Counted from the stretch's first letter, positions 13,273-27,557 are shown. The stretch: 64,000 bases of DNA from Proteromonas lacertae (GCA_002245135.1 NGBS01000301.1:1-64000), one strand, 5' to 3'. Program-made: numbers and translations. Notes: generated by a model not told the origin, from the letters alone.

Positions 13273-13282
13273 ATCGTTTCAT
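13273..13282 (-). promoter_or_regulatory. Candidate TGAAACGAT promoter word, BRCT gene
   Basis: ATGAAACGAT read on the minus strand, only about 7 bp upstream of the BRCT gene's start codon. A GCTTGA-type element (CAAGCTT, 13309-13315) lies about 43 bp upstream. Similar TGAAACG words precede the BTB/SPRY gene (37241) and the EGF gene (62452). Recurrence is the only evidence. Confidence 0.25.
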
Positions 13283-13435
13283 AATTCAAAAAAAAAAATA
13301 ATCTGATTCAAGCTTTTAGTCAAGTCTAATTTTCTTATTTTTAAATTTTCTCTTTATCTAATGATAAAAATCCAACAAAATCAATGAAAAACAATAATAT
13401 AATAGTAGTAATAATAATTCAGATTGATGAATTAT

Positions 13436-15965
13436 TTATTTTGATATAGTTTTTGGAGTTTCAGCAGTTTTGGCTTCTTTTTCATTAACATATGGTGGTT
13501 TAACCCATTCAAATGATTCAGGTGGTTGTAATTCATCATTAGGATCTAATACACTAATCATTGTATCTGTACCTAATTCTGGCTTCTTATCAATCAACAC
13601 AACAAAATCTCTTAATTTTCTCTTTGTAGAATCAACAGCTGTTGTATATCTTGATAATGGATCAACAACAAGATAGTCTAATTGGCTATAACATACTCTA
13701 CAGGGATTATTGAGAGTAAAGAAATCAGGTTCATCAGCTGGTGGTTTATCTTCATCATCTTTTTCATCTTTTGATTTTTCATCTTTTTTCTCTTCTTCTT
13801 TTGTTGGTGGTTTTTCTTCTTTTGGTTTTTCAGTTGTTGGAGTATCTGTTTTCGGTGTTGAATTTGGAGTTTCACCTGATTTACCTTCTTGTTTCTAAAT
13901 ATATATATTATTTATTATATATTATATACAGCTTTTAATAATTTGGTTGTTGATAATTCAGTTGTTTGCAATTGTTTATTCACCACTTCCTCTTTAATAA
14001 CTCTTGGCTTTGGATATTCAAAAGTTGACTGTTTATTATTACAAATCAATGTAAATGAAGATGGAATCTGTAAATTTGAATTTACGCCAATCATTGTTGT
14101 TGGATGATAAGCCAATGACATGCAATGAATTAAAGGATACCAGTACCAATATTGTAATCCAATCGTTAATCCAATTATACTGTCCATCTTTAAGAATTCA
14201 TCTCCTGCTGATAATAATTGAATATTACAGTTTCTACCACCAACATCTAATATTCCTGAGGCAATGATCATACCAAATGTTGGAATGATTCTTTTAGAAC
14301 GTTCGTCAGTGATAGTTTCTGTGATTTTCTTACGGAATTGTTTAGCCTAATAATAATAACATAATAATAATAATATATATACTGCTTTAGATTTAATATT
14401 ATTATTTTGAACCAACAACATACTCATTGCAATAAAAGCACCTTGTCTTACAAAATCAGCTTTATCATCTAACATTGGTGTTAGTAGTTTAATAGCATAA
14501 TCATTATGAGTATTACAACAGGCAATACCTAAGGCAATACAAGCACCATAACGGACATAGGCATTGTAACTCTCTGATAATAGACTTACAAGATATGGCA
14601 ACTATATATAAATAAAGTGGAAAAATTAGTGGAAAAGTGAATTAATATATATACTTGTTCTTGATTTCTAATCATTATAAATCCCAAATTAGTAACAGCT
14701 GCTCTTCTAACATCATCATTCACATCACTAACTGCAATATGTAATAATTGTTGAATTGCTTTATTATTACCAGTTCCACAGTATGCTAAACCAATACCAT
14801 AAGCACCACCATATCTTATTACTGGATCACTATCCATTATCATCTATAAGAATATAATAATATAATAACTATACATTTTGTATAATGATATCTGCATCTT
14901 CTTCATTTCCATATAATGATAATGCAACTCCCATTGATAAACCTCTTATTATTTTCTCATGCTATAATAAATAATAATAAATAATATATATTTATACTTC
15001 AGTTTCATGTGCATAAGCCAACATATCTTGTATAATATTACCATATACTTCAGATTTAGTTGCTAAACTACACAATAATAAACCCAAACTATAACCAGCA
15101 GCTTCACCACTAATCGCATCATCAGTTGAATAGATATCTTTACATTTATTAATTAGATTTTGATCTCCACTAGCAATATTCACTAATCCAAAGCCAAGAC
15201 ATCCACCGTTGATTACTGTGGTGTTTGTGCTTGCATTGACATGATCTAATATTACTTTGGTAATACCATGATCATTACCAGTCTATTAACATAATAATAA
15301 TATATATATTCATACACTATTGGAATGAATTATTCCCAATGCATATAAAGCACCTCCTTCACAGAATGGACCATTTCCACTACTAATATAAGCACCTAAT
15401 ACATCCTTACTCTTGTCAACATGACCACGATGAATCTATTTATATATTATTATTATTATTATACAACACCAATAGAAGCAACAGCAGAGAATTGTGACCA
15501 GAGTGTTGATTTCTTTAACCATGCTTGATTATTACGTAAGAAACTCTCATTGGTAGTACCACAGTTCATTATTGAATGAGCAATCTATTTAATAATAATA
15601 ATAATATATATATATATATATATACAATTGTTGCATGATTTAATACACTACTTGATTTCTCTACTCCATCTTTCAATTCCTTCATAATCAACATATCTGA
15701 ATGATTATTCCTCCATAAGAATGATAACTGTTGATCATGTGGGAATGAACCATCTAATATTCTTAATAAATTAACAATTGTATTATTATTATTATTATTA
15801 TTAGATTGTTGATATTCTCTTAATTTGATACATAATGGCATTATTAATTGATGGTTGGCATGGCTATATATATCAAAGGCAAGTTGTAAGGCGATTTCTA
15901 CTTTGTTATTGTTGATTAATTGGATTAATAATTGAGATACTAATAATAAAATAAAAATAATAATC

Positions 15966-16010
<45 letters not shown>

Positions 16011-16812
16011 TATCATCAGTTCTCTCCAAATGTTCTAAACAATTGCACAATATACAATAATCAGGTTCTGGTACAGTAAACAACAATCTTGCACATAAGT
16101 TATACAATTCATTTCTAAAGATCTTTTTAGTGTTAATTGTTTGGGTTAAATTATATATATATTCTATTGAATCTACTGAGTTAGATGCTACAATGCACTC
16201 TTCTACTTTATCTAACCTTCTTGAATCAATACTTAACCCTATAGCTTCTCCATATTGCTTTGTATCAATTGCTCTTTGAATCATAGTTTCAACTACTTTT
16301 TCCATTCTTGGATCGATCTCTATATCTTGCTCACCATTTACTAATCGTTGACGTCGATCTGTATACTCATTTATACAATGAACTATTAATTAATTAGAAA
16401 GCCAATTATACACATCATTTTTTCTATATATTCATCGTGCCTATCAATATTAAAGTAATCGCCTGAATTTAAAGCTAACGCTAAGGCAGTTCCATATTCT
16501 TCAAGGTGATAATAACACTATGAATATATATATTTGCATATATACTTTTGATGCAAGGTAAGCAGCTAGGTTTCTCTCTGGAAAGCTTTCATCTTCAGCT
16601 AATGCTTCTATTGCAATCAAAGATTCAGCGATTTGTGACCAATATGTATCAATAAGTGGCTCAATTTTTTTCAAGATTGAAACCTACATAATATAAGCAA
16701 TGTAAAAGTAAACTTTAATTCTTTCATCATTATCTTCTAAAAATGCAGCTATACCTTGTACTGCTCCAGGAAAAAATGTTGTTGGTAAATTTTCTATAAC
16801 TGTCTCACTCAT
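13436..16812 (-). CDS. PSMD1: 26S proteasome regulatory subunit Rpn2/PSMD1
   Basis: Largest non-ATPase base subunit of the 19S regulatory particle, a scaffold for Rpn10/Rpn13 binding. It starts [20 protein letters not shown] and continues with an N-terminal helical repeat region ([20 protein letters not shown]). The toroid of PC repeats is clear: [69 protein letters not shown]. After these comes a conserved segment around the [18 protein letters not shown] stretch, then an acidic/lysine-rich insertion ([18 protein letters not shown]), then the end domain with [13 protein letters not shown] and [10 protein letters not shown]. About a dozen introns, one carrying a long TA run. Essential and intact. 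Confidence 0.93.
15967..16010. repeat. (TA)n microsatellite inside a PSMD1 intron
   Basis: About 21 TA units, directly adjoining the 5' splice site of an intron (minus strand). Shorter TA runs sit in the same position, right after the donor, at about 2165-2189, 4622-4642, 15603-15626, 53938-53962 and 59820-59836. The GTATAT donor consensus probably seeds these expansions. Confidence 0.9.
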
Positions 16813-16971
16813 TAATAAGAAAAAGAGGGGTGAAGATGGGAATGAAAAAGAAGTCGGAGTAAATGTTTGGGGTTTTCTGGTCTCTACAATATTTTTTTGT
16901 TTTACTCATCAACAGAACAGTATACAATATTAAAATATTCATAAAATAGATATAATCTATATTACTATTAA

Positions 16972-18216
16972 TTAATCAGCTAAATATCTCGCACCTCCAG
17001 TAATTATTGGATTTATTAATTTCTAAAAGAATTAGAATGTTAATAATACCTTTGCATATTCTGCACTTTTATCAGGACTAGTTGTAAAACATACAACACC
17101 ACCTATAATTAAAGCTAAAGCATATAAAGCAGGTCTAAAGAGTAATAGAATTTGATTACATATACATAGGAAGTGAAGGATCTGAATTTATATCATCTTT
17201 AATAATAGCAGCTCGTAGACTATCTCTCGATTTACAATGTATATTCTTAGCCATTTCTATAGTTCTTCCATCTTCCAACACTTTATGATTCTTCATTGGA
17301 AATCTCAGAGACTCATTATCAGCTATATTCAGTTGATGTTTCTCACCCCAATATACATATCTAATTATTAATCTCTTTGGATCACCTTCAGCAACATCGT
17401 AAAATCCTGGAATTCTAGTTAGTGTAGCTCCTTCTCCATTACAATCCTTAACTGTAAAAAAAATAATAAAAATTTGAAATACTATTAATAAATTCAACTC
17501 TTGAATCTTCTATCAACATTTCTATAGGTATTTTAACATCTTCAATTGGCCCTAGTGCTTGAGCTTGTATATTATCATTCCATTTAATTAATTGAGGTAA
17601 TACGCCATAAAATGCTTCTAGAATGATCATTCCACCTTCTCCTTTATTGAATTCTTCTTCTGCTTTTAATTTTGCTGTTTTCTATTATTATTATGTTATA
17701 TATTATATATATTATATATACTTCCATATTTTTTATTGATAAAATTGCTTTTTGTCGTTGTATATCAAGTGTTTTCTTACATCCACTTGAATTACTAAAT
17801 CCATAAATAAAATCATATCTTGCTCTTTCAAATTCATTACTTAATAGTTCCCATGCTTCATTTATTAATTGGTATACTTTCTTATAATCTTCTTCTGTGT
17901 ATTTTGGATTTGATTCATTTTCTATTCTACGATGAACTCTGTCTGGATGATATAACATTGCTAGTTTTCTATGTGCACTTTTTATTTCATTTATTGAAGC
18001 CTAGAACAATTAATCACTTACTCTTATACTTTTGGTGAAATACCAAGTACTGCGTAATAATTTACAGATTGTTTGTTTGATGTCATAGGTATAGGATCAC
18101 CTGGTTTTAAAGCTACACAATAATCAATTAAATGTATACGATATTTGTAATTCACATGTTTACCATCTAATAAATTATACTATAACATTTATACTACTTT
18201 CACTGTTAGAAGTCAT
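16972..18216 (-). CDS. J-domain co-chaperone with DNAJC11-type (DUF3395) C-terminal domain
   Basis: Hsp40-class protein. The J domain is spelled out as NYYAVLGISPKASINEIKSA, HRKLAMLYHPDR with the HPD motif, then YQLINEAWELLSN. A short coiled-coil-like linker (KTAKLKAEEEF) leads to a C-terminal domain recognisable as DUF3395 of DNAJC11: FYGVLPQLIKW, PIEDVKIPIEMLIEDSRVEF, IPGFYDVAEGDPKRLIIRYV, WGEKHQLNIADNESL. The protein is far shorter than animal DNAJC11, lacking the middle region. It ends with a hydrophobic helix (ALYALALIIGGVVCF) near the C-terminus, a likely tail anchor. DNAJC11 is associated with the mitochondrial MICOS/SAM complexes, so an outer-membrane role is plausible. The start chosen (MTSNSES) needs a 28-nt intron; a later Met is possible. 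Confidence 0.75.
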
Positions 18217-18910
18217 CAGAAATTGAGAAATTCTTTTTAAATTTTCAAACAACTATTTTTATGAACGACTATAATTTTTGAAACAACTTTATTTTTGTTT
18301 TTCTCTTCAAATATATATTATCAGAATGTTATATAGAGTTATTTAAACATTAAAGCTAATTTAAATATTTTATAGAAGTGTTTGTGAGCTTATTATTACT
18401 AATTCAACAAAATGTGTTGTTTGCCTATTCTTTGTAGTTATTTGAAAGAAATTTATTTATGTTAATCCATATAGTAAATTGTCTTAGTGTCACTCATGAA
18501 TTTCAGTGAAGATGTTTTTTATTTTACTAAATAGAGGTTAATCCAATTAGATGTGGCTATTTTGTCCCACATATGTGTATGGCTAACTAAATAAGAAGTA
18601 CTTTACATATTTGTATGTGATAATAATCGTAAATTCGATTATTTTGTCGATATAACGTAAGAAGTTTTGATTATTATTTATTAATCATAAAGAATTTTAA
18701 ATTTATGTAATTTCCTAAAATACAATTGAGCAAAGATGAGTGCATAGTTATTACTTACGAGAATATATGTATTTATGGGTATGAAACTTTATCAAATTCT
18801 TTGATTCTCTAGATAACTGCTAAAACAAATTTTTTAGTTCAAAAAATATATTCGTTTTATTAAATTAACCAATCAATTTAGTTCAGTTGAGTTTTATTTT
18901 ATCGTTGGTT
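18217..18910. other. Intergenic region between two divergent genes
   Basis: About 690 bp of AT-rich sequence with no open frame of note, no tRNA-like segment and no clear repeat. It must hold the promoters of the J-protein gene (left) and the receptor gene (right). Confidence 0.5.
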
Positions 18911-21900
18911 ATGTTTATAAAGCAGCTATTTATTTTAAGCTTTAGTATAATTCATTTTTTATTCCTATAGTATTTTACCTAACCAGTGGCAAATCTTGCT
19001 CGTTTGAAAGCAAATCTGTAATTTTAGAAGTAAACAAACGAAGAATAGTGAGCTTATCATGTGATGAACAGATAAAATATATACAATTTACACCCAAATT
19101 TGAAGGAACTATAAAGTTATTAGGTAAAAATGAGGTAGAGATGTTAATTACCGAAGCAGTGGTTAGGAAAACACACAAAGTGTTGATAAATAATTATTAT
19201 GAGACAACCCTAGATATTTCAAGCATTGAACAAGAGTCAGTCAAAAGATCTTTATTTGAAGAAGAGAGAGAGTTAGAGGCTAGAGATTTGTTATATACTG
19301 AAGATGACCAAACATCAAGTGCTACAGAAAATACCACTCCTCCTTCATCAGTTGAAATTACTTTGGATGAGTTTTATAATATAGTGGGTGGTGGTTATAT
19401 AGATAAGGATTATGAGGTAAATATACAATCAAGTGAACTTGTTAATGATCCAACTGAATTATTAGATAATCTAGTAATTGATGGTCAAGATCATACATTT
19501 ACATTCATATTTGAAGCCAACTTGCAAACCGTCTATCTAAAGTTATTTCAAACCACCTCAAATTCCAAGATCACCAATCTTAGATTCATATTTGATATGT
19601 CTGAATCAAAAATAATTGCTACTGGGATATTTGGAGATGTTACTAAATCTATATTCTATAATATTCACGTAATACTTAGAAATAATAAAGATATGGAAAT
19701 TTCTTACACTAGCAGTGTATATAATGGATTATTTGCTAGAGAAGTGAAATCTACTTCACTTTTACATATTGGTGTTTACATAGAGAATGATTTAAGTATT
19801 AATTTTGAAAGAAAAGCAGATTTTGGATCGCTTGATAATCTATTTGGTTTTATTGCTGGTTGTTTAGAGGATGATTCTTCAAATGCAGCAGCTGCAGGTG
19901 GTTTATTTCTACAAACTCGTAACATAAAAATGTTAGGTTATCAAGGTTTATATGTAGGTGGATTAATTGGTACTACTTCTGTTGCTGTTGGTGATTCAGC
20001 TGCAGTATATAATAATATTATAGCGGGTGGTATGTTTTTTGGTGGATTAATAGGTAGTTGTAAAGCATGTCAAATATCAAGATCATTTGTAGAAATGAAT
20101 GATATTAACATGGAAGAGAATTCTTATCAATATGATGTTTGTGGATTTGTTGCTGTAATTAAATCACAATATTCTTACATAAGTCAAAGCTATTTTAAAT
20201 TAAATGGAAATCCTGAAATTACTACTGATTCTACTAATGTTGCTGGAATTGCATGTGATGGTTATCAAAGCAAAATGAAAGTGGATAATGTTGTAATTGA
20301 TATAATGAGTGATAAATTCATAAGACAGAAAGATAATGTTGGATATTTAATTGCTCGTAGTATAGAAGAATTGATTGTAACAAATACAATAATAATTGGT
20401 ACTGAAAGTACTCCTCTTATTGGTGGAACACCTGCTGAAGGTGTGTATGATGATGTATATATAGTTGGTTTTCCTCCAACTTATGACACTCCAACAAATG
20501 TTCCTAATTTAAATAAAGACTTTGTTATTAGCGATTATCTTAGTAATATTACCTATCCAGATTATGAAATCGAAGGATTTACTGAAAGAAGTGAAATAAA
20601 AGTAGATAGAATAGGCAATGAAACAAAATTATCATATTTAAGAAATGACTGGGATTTCTATTATACATATCCTGCAGATTTAATTAATCCAATAGATATA
20701 AGTCAATTAACTGAAGAAACCTCAAGATTTACAATGAAAATATTACCCAAAAGAATGAGATATGAAAATATAAGAATTGACAGTTTGACAAATAATATCT
20801 ATGATTCTACAATATATGATAAAGATATATTTACAGTAGTAGATAGAAATGTAATTGTTAATGTTCCATATAAAAGTGCTGTATATCCAACAGGTAGTAC
20901 ACCTCCACCAATTTCATCTCCAGAAGGAATGATATTTATTAATAATGTGACTTATCCATTATTTTATATAATATATTATGATTCATCTAAAATAATGAAT
21001 GTATTTGATAATGATGGAAGAATATTTGATATATCAGCTGATGAAAATATATTGGTGAATATATTGAAAGATAATATGATGAGAATCAGAATCAATTGTA
21101 GTGACAATATAGTAAGTTATAGTGGATTGAATGTAATTGAAGGAAATGAAGAATTGAATTTTACTTATCATTATGATGCAACTTTAAACAACACATTTGA
21201 TACATCTGAAACTTGTTCATTTAAATTTATTGGTACAACAATGAGTTTGATTGATATTAATATTAATTTCCATGTTAAGAATGAAGGTGTAGCTCCACAA
21301 ATAATAATGAATCATGAATATCTAAATCCTCGAACTAAAGAAGAAATTGACTTGTCAGTTTCTATTACAACAATTCCTATAGATCCAGTATGCTTATACT
21401 ATTATTGTCCTGCTGGTTTAATATGTAATATGACAGATTTCTGCATACAAGATCCAAATGAATTAATAATAATTCATATAAATCAAACTAAACCAGTATC
21501 TACTCCATTAAAAGTGAATATTGTGTTTAATGTTACTTCAGCTGATGAATCGTATGCATTATTAGGTCCATATAACTATGAATTCACATTAAATGATATT
21601 ATACCTGAATTTATATTAGAACCAACATCATTGGTATTTAGTAGTTTTACTCCACAAAATTCATCTTATTCAATATCAACAACAACAGTTCCATCATCAA
21701 CAATCAAAATCAGTGTAGATTTGAGTAGATGTAATAACAATTATGAAGTAAATCCAATGAGTTATACATTATCTAGTTGCAAATAGTTTTATTGGAATAT
21801 TTAATGTAACTCCTATTAATACAGAATCAATTAGAAGTGATTTCCATTGCATTATTATAAACAATCTCGAAACATTAGCAGCAGAATATTCTTCATTAGA

Positions 21901-24900
21901 CAAAATGTTAAATGTAAGTGCAACTACCAATTTTGTAGATTTAAGTGAAGCTCCAAAACTATTATATGTGAATGAAAGTGAAGATGAAAATACAATAATA
22001 TTACATTTTGATTTAGATTGTTATGCTGGTGACTTAATTAAAGTATATCAAAATGATACAAACTGTAATAACAAATTCATAACAATTGATCCTTCAACTA
22101 TTCAATACAATACCTGTTTATGGATGGATAGAAAAACATTAAAGATATATTATGATTATCCAGAAACATTACCATCTCCAACCACAGTATATTTAATAGA
22201 GAAGACTCTTCGATCTACCTGAAACAAGTTCATTATATTCTGAAGGTAATAGCTTTAGTAACATTAAGAGCAGCAACTCCAGAAATATCCACAGCTCAAT
22301 TTGATGATGGTTATACAATAACAATCAATTTTAATTAATGAAATAGGATATGGTTTAAGCGATGGAGATTTATGTTCAGAAATATTTAATAGTACAAAAT
22401 CATTAGGATCTTCAAGATGTTCATTTGGTGAAACTAAGAAAATAATAAAAATGAGATTAGCAGCAGATGCTGAAATAATTCCTGGATGATATAATAGAAC
22501 CCATTCCAAACAAAATCAAAGGTTCAATTAACAGTATTAAATATGCTACACAAAGTGCAATAGTACTTCCTCCAACAACAAAGCCAACTGTAAAAGCAGT
22601 AATAGATGATGTTAAAACCATCACTTCTTGTCAATCATTAATAATTGATGGAAGTTTATCAATTGGAGGTGGTTCTAGATCATTAATATATGACTGGGAA
22701 AATTTAAGTTATGTAGAAGAAAATGTAACAGAATATTTAGAAGTTAATTCTGCCATATTAACAATTCCATCTGGTTTAGTCAAAGAAGATGTGAAATTTA
22801 GATTAACAGTTACAAATTTCTTTGGAGATAGTCATTCAAAAGAAATAGGAATAAAAGTAACACAGTGAATCAATATTAGAATCATCAATTGAAGGAAGTC
22901 CATTTATATTATTAACAACTGATAAAGAATTATATATAAAAGGTAGTGGAAACTTAATTGAATGTGGAAAACCTCTAGAAAATACAAAAATGATAAGTGT
23001 ATTTACAATGTTCAATAATAGTAATGATGATACTGAAATTAATATATCTAATTTCACCACTAGAGATGCCATCTCGATTATATTTTGGTCGACATTCAAT
23101 AGGAGTTGGAAGTTACAAGATTATATATAATGTTTCAATGGATGGTTTAAATTCAACAAGTGAATTAACATTGAATGTGAGTTTGGGTGATTTTTCCTTA
23201 CAAGTTGATGGAGATCCAGTAAGATCAATACCAACATCTAAAAGTTTGAAATTGGGAGTAATAGCAAAAGATTTAGATAATCCTTACACTTCATTTTCAT
23301 ATGAATGGAGTTGTGAAAGTGTTAATAACAATAATTATTGTAAGAATTCTATAACATCTATAACTACATCTAATTTTACAATAAATAAAAATAGTTTGAC
23401 TGCTGGAACATACAATTTCAGTGTAGATGTTACAGATGATAATTTTAGTACTCGTAAAATGAGCACATTTATCTTAGTAACAGTGAGTGATGATTCATTA
23501 AAACTATCATTTTCAATAAAGAGTCTATTCAGCAATTCAACGATGTATAAACCATTAGATACAATTGGTTTAAAAGCAAATATTGAAGAAAATGAATATA
23601 ATAATTTAAGATATTTATGGGAATATGTGAGTGATAAATCAATAAATCCTTTAAAGAGTCGAAATGATTCTTCATTAGTATATATTTCATGTGAAAAAAT
23701 GAATCCTAAATTATCATCTCATATCATTCGATTTTATATTTACAAAGAAGATGATGAAGAAAATAGATTATTTAGTGATTATATCTTTCAAATCAATGAA
23801 TCTCCTCGAGGAGGTATAATAATGAGTTCATCATCCGAAGTATCGTTAGGTGAATCAATATTAATGTCAACTTCGAACTGGGAAGGATCAAAAGAATTTA
23901 CCTATCGATTTGGAGTATTAATAAATGAAGATTTAAAATATTTGCAACCAATATTTAGTAGTAGTAATAGTTACAATGGAATTTTACCTTTGGGTGATAA
24001 ACAAAATGATTATAATCTGAAATTGATCGTATTTGTGAAAGATCGATATGGTGGAATAAGTAACAGTAGTATTGGAAGTGATGGCAAAGATTTAATAATA
24101 TCAAGTCATCCAATATCAGAAATTGATAAGATCGAGAATATCACCAAGAAACTAGAAGAAAATAACAATTATGATCAAATATTTAATTTAGTGAATGGAA
24201 TAAAAGATCAAATAACAAATGATATATCTGAAAGTAGTAAATGCGTTCAAGGAAATAAGAGTGAAAATGATAATAAAACATGTAAATGTTTTGCAAATTA
24301 TACAGGAACATTATGTGAAAAACATATTCCAATTGATGGTGGATTAAGTGTGAATTATACACAAACAGTACCAGATCGAACATGTGGAAAAGTGAAATAT
24401 TATCGATGGAAAACATGTGATAATCCAGTTCCACAATATGGAGGAAAAGATTGTGAAATAATAAAAGAAGAAATAATCGAGATAGTTCAATGTGACAAAC
24501 ACAACAAATGTAGATGGAAATTGGAGTGATTGGGGTGAATGGACTGAATGTGATGCCAAATGTGTATTTTATAATGGTAAAGAAGTGGAAGGTACAAAAA
24601 GTCGAAGTAGAAAATGTAATAATCCTCCTCCAAATAATGAAGGCAAAGATTGTATAGGAAATTCAACTGAGATTGTGAAATGTTATAAAGGATGTAAAGC
24701 TCCTGCGAAGTTATGTCCAGGTGAATATTTGAATGATGAAGGTAAAACAGTAGGTTCAATCTGTAATGGTCATGGAAAATGTGTAATAAATCGTTTAGGA
24801 TGTAAAGAATATGAACCAAATTGTCATAGTAGTTGTGAATGTAAAGATGGATATTCTGGTTCATCATGTCAATATACAACACCAGAATATGAAAAGAATA

Positions 24901-27454
24901 AAATAATAAAAACGAATCTAATCAAGTCAATTGAGACAGCAATTGGAAGAACAATTTTAACCTCAGAATCAATGGAACAACAAAGTTCAACCATATTAAA
25001 TGTAATAAATCCTCCAATCGATTTAGAAGAATCATCATTAGATTTAACTTATAAAATAATCGACAAGACAATAACTCAATTAAAGAATGATAAACCATTA
25101 GAAATCTCTTATAATTCGATAAATGATTATGTGAAAGCAACATCTTTATTATTGAAGAATGAATGGGGTAAAAACACAGTTACAGTATATGATAGTAATA
25201 ATAAAAGGAATCGAAAATTAGAAGATGAAAAAGAATATTCAATAGGAAGTCAATTGAAAGATTTATATAAAAATATCTCAGTAATTCATTATAATCAACA
25301 ATACAGTGCTCCATTAGAAATCTCAACTGATTCATTGGGAATATCGTTAATAAAAGCAGATGAAAGTTTTGATCCAAATACCACAATGTCAATAAATCAA
25401 GCTGAAGTAGATTTGAGTAGTATAATCAACAGAAATGAAACAACCGAGATAGCAATATTTGACTTTTTAGATAATCCAAACAAAGATGATTCAATAAGAA
25501 GTAATCGAACTAGTGGATTAGTTTCAATCACTTTATCAAATGGAAATGGAGAAATCCCAGTGAATGATTTACAAAGTCCAATGTATTATCGTCAAAGAAT
25601 AAATGATGATACTGATTTGAAACATATTCGATGTAGTTATTATAGTGACGGAGATTTGAAATTTGATGGAGTAGTGTTAATGGGAATAATAAAGATCGAA
25701 AATGGATCAAATTATGCCTTATGTAGTATGCTTCATTTAACAGACTTTACAATTCAAAAGAAATCAATCTTCCCCAAAATGAATTTTGTAAATCCAATTG
25801 GTGATGCTTCATTATTGGGTAATTATGATAGCAGTAATATGTTAGTTCCAATAATCTTAGGAAGTGTATTAGTGTTATGTATATTCTTCTGGATCTATAC
25901 GAAATGTCGAGATAAGAATGAAGATAAGATTGTGAGTGAAGAGAAAGCTCGAAATTTCTTATTATATGGAAAACTAAGACCATCTAAAAAAGAAAAATCC
26001 AAAGATGAAAAAGATGAAAAATCCAGTTCATTGAAGAAACATTTCTTCAAATTTTATTATGAAAGATTATTAGATGAACATAAACTATTAGCTCCTGGAT
26101 TTCAATCTGTAGATGAATTAATGGAAATCAATCGAAGTCAAAATGTATTATGTTTAACAGCAGTAATCTTAACCGATACAGCAGTTAATGCTTTATTCTT
26201 TGGTTCAAATCCTTCGAATGTAGCTCAAGTAGTAACAACTTCAATAATATCTGCTTTAGTGATGTTACCAGTTACAGTGATAATTCCATTCTTCTTCAAA
26301 TTTGCGAATTCTTACAAAAGTCATACATTACAATCTAAATCAAAGAATAAGCAAAGTAGAATAAAAGTATTAAAGAACAAATTTGAATTAATAAAGAAAC
26401 AAATAATGAATCAAAATTCAACATTATTCAAATATCAATCATTTATGTTAATCGAAAGTGCTATCTTTGTAGTATTAGAATTAGTATTTACAATAATCAG
26501 TTTGATTGTATTACCATCTGGTTATATAACGATAGTGATAATGGGTTTGTTTATAATCTACATATTAGAAACTTTCTTAATATTTGTAGTAACAACAATG
26601 AAACAACCATTCTATTTCATGTATATGTTTGTGATAGATTTATTATTGATGTTATTCAATTTCACAATATTTGTATTTTACTTGATAATCCTAGGTCGAA
26701 ATGATAATGTAGTTTATGATATATGGAAATTCTTCTATGATATATCTTCAACTCAAGAAATTTACTGTTTATATATTGAAGATAGTTTAAATTGTTGTGG
26801 TTGGAATAATATAAATGATTATAATGTAAGTGATTGTACAACCTTAACAGCATATGTGAGTGGAAATCAAAACAGTTGTAAACAGATTTATTATGAAAAA
26901 TTCGATAAATACAGTGCCTTATGGATAATCTATTTCTTGATAGGAATAATTGTATTTATTCCAAAATTAGTATTATTAGTAAAATATGTATTATTCCAAT
27001 TTAATGAATTTGAAAGAGTATTAGCTGAAGAAGAAATGAAAGAAAAATGAAATTAGAAAAACAGAACGAGAAAACAGAAAAAGAGAAAGAAGACAAAATG
27101 AGTGAAGAAGAAAAGATGAAAGAAAAAGCAGCTGGTGAAATGTTAGTTAGAAGTTGTAGAAAATTATTATTCAAACATCGATTTATAAGAGAAAAAGAAT
27201 ATGTAATTTGGTTAAGAAATCGAAAAATTCGAGCTGGAATGATAATATTTGCGAATTTCATAGTTTGTTTATACATTTTGATAATGATTTATATCAATTT
27301 ATTATATGGAGTGAAATTCGAATCAAGTCAAGCTAATCAATGGATAATAAGTTCTGTAATTTCGATGGTAATTGATGTAATTTTACAAGAACCTTCAATG
27401 ATATTATTAAAGACAGTTGCTTCCACAACACTTGGTTCGATTTTACCTTTCTAG
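18911..27454 (+). CDS. Polycystin-1-like receptor: REJ-like ectodomain, TSP1, EGF, GPS, multi-pass membrane region with tetraspanin-like insert
   Basis: Very large type I surface receptor. A 26-nt intron joins the first exon (MFIKQLFILS) to give a cleavable signal peptide. The ectodomain is rich in N-glycosylation sites and has glycine repeats of GLUG character (YVGGLIG, FFGGLIGSC; about 19.9-20.1 kb). Next come Ig/REJ-like segments with PKD-type turns, an EGF unit (CKCFANYTGTLC), two TSP1-like units (the second with WSDWGEWTEC) and another EGF (CECKDGYSGSSC). A GPS-like motif ending CSMLHLTDFTI directly precedes the first helix (LVPIILGSVLVLCIFFWIY, about 25.85 kb). The following helices and YGVKFESSQANQWIISSVIS match polycystin-1 TM2-TM5 in style. 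Between them lie four helices whose third loop carries CCGW plus two further Cys, like a tetraspanin. There is no PLAT domain and no C-terminal channel. Frame breaks occur near 21785, 22215, 22330, 22490, 22868, 23070, 24510 and 27045. Confidence 0.7.
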
Positions 27455-27557
27455 ATTACTTTATTATTATTATTATATTATTAATCATAATTATTATGTT
27501 TTTGTTTTTTTCTATATAGAATAATAATAAAATCAATAATCTATCATATCTTTACTT

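Noticed and set aside
21777-27050. Programmed +1 frameshifting at AAA-TAG/AAA-TGA, as in Euplotes
   Set aside because: The break at 21785 fits AAA-TAG with +1, but the one at 27045 needs the other direction and the one at 24510 has no stop at the slip site. Breaks in other genes have unrelated contexts, so random indels explain them better.
26662-27276. Minus-strand open frames opposite the receptor C-terminus
   Set aside because: Antisense reading of hydrophobic TM codons gives low-complexity Leu/Tyr/His proteins with no recognisable family.
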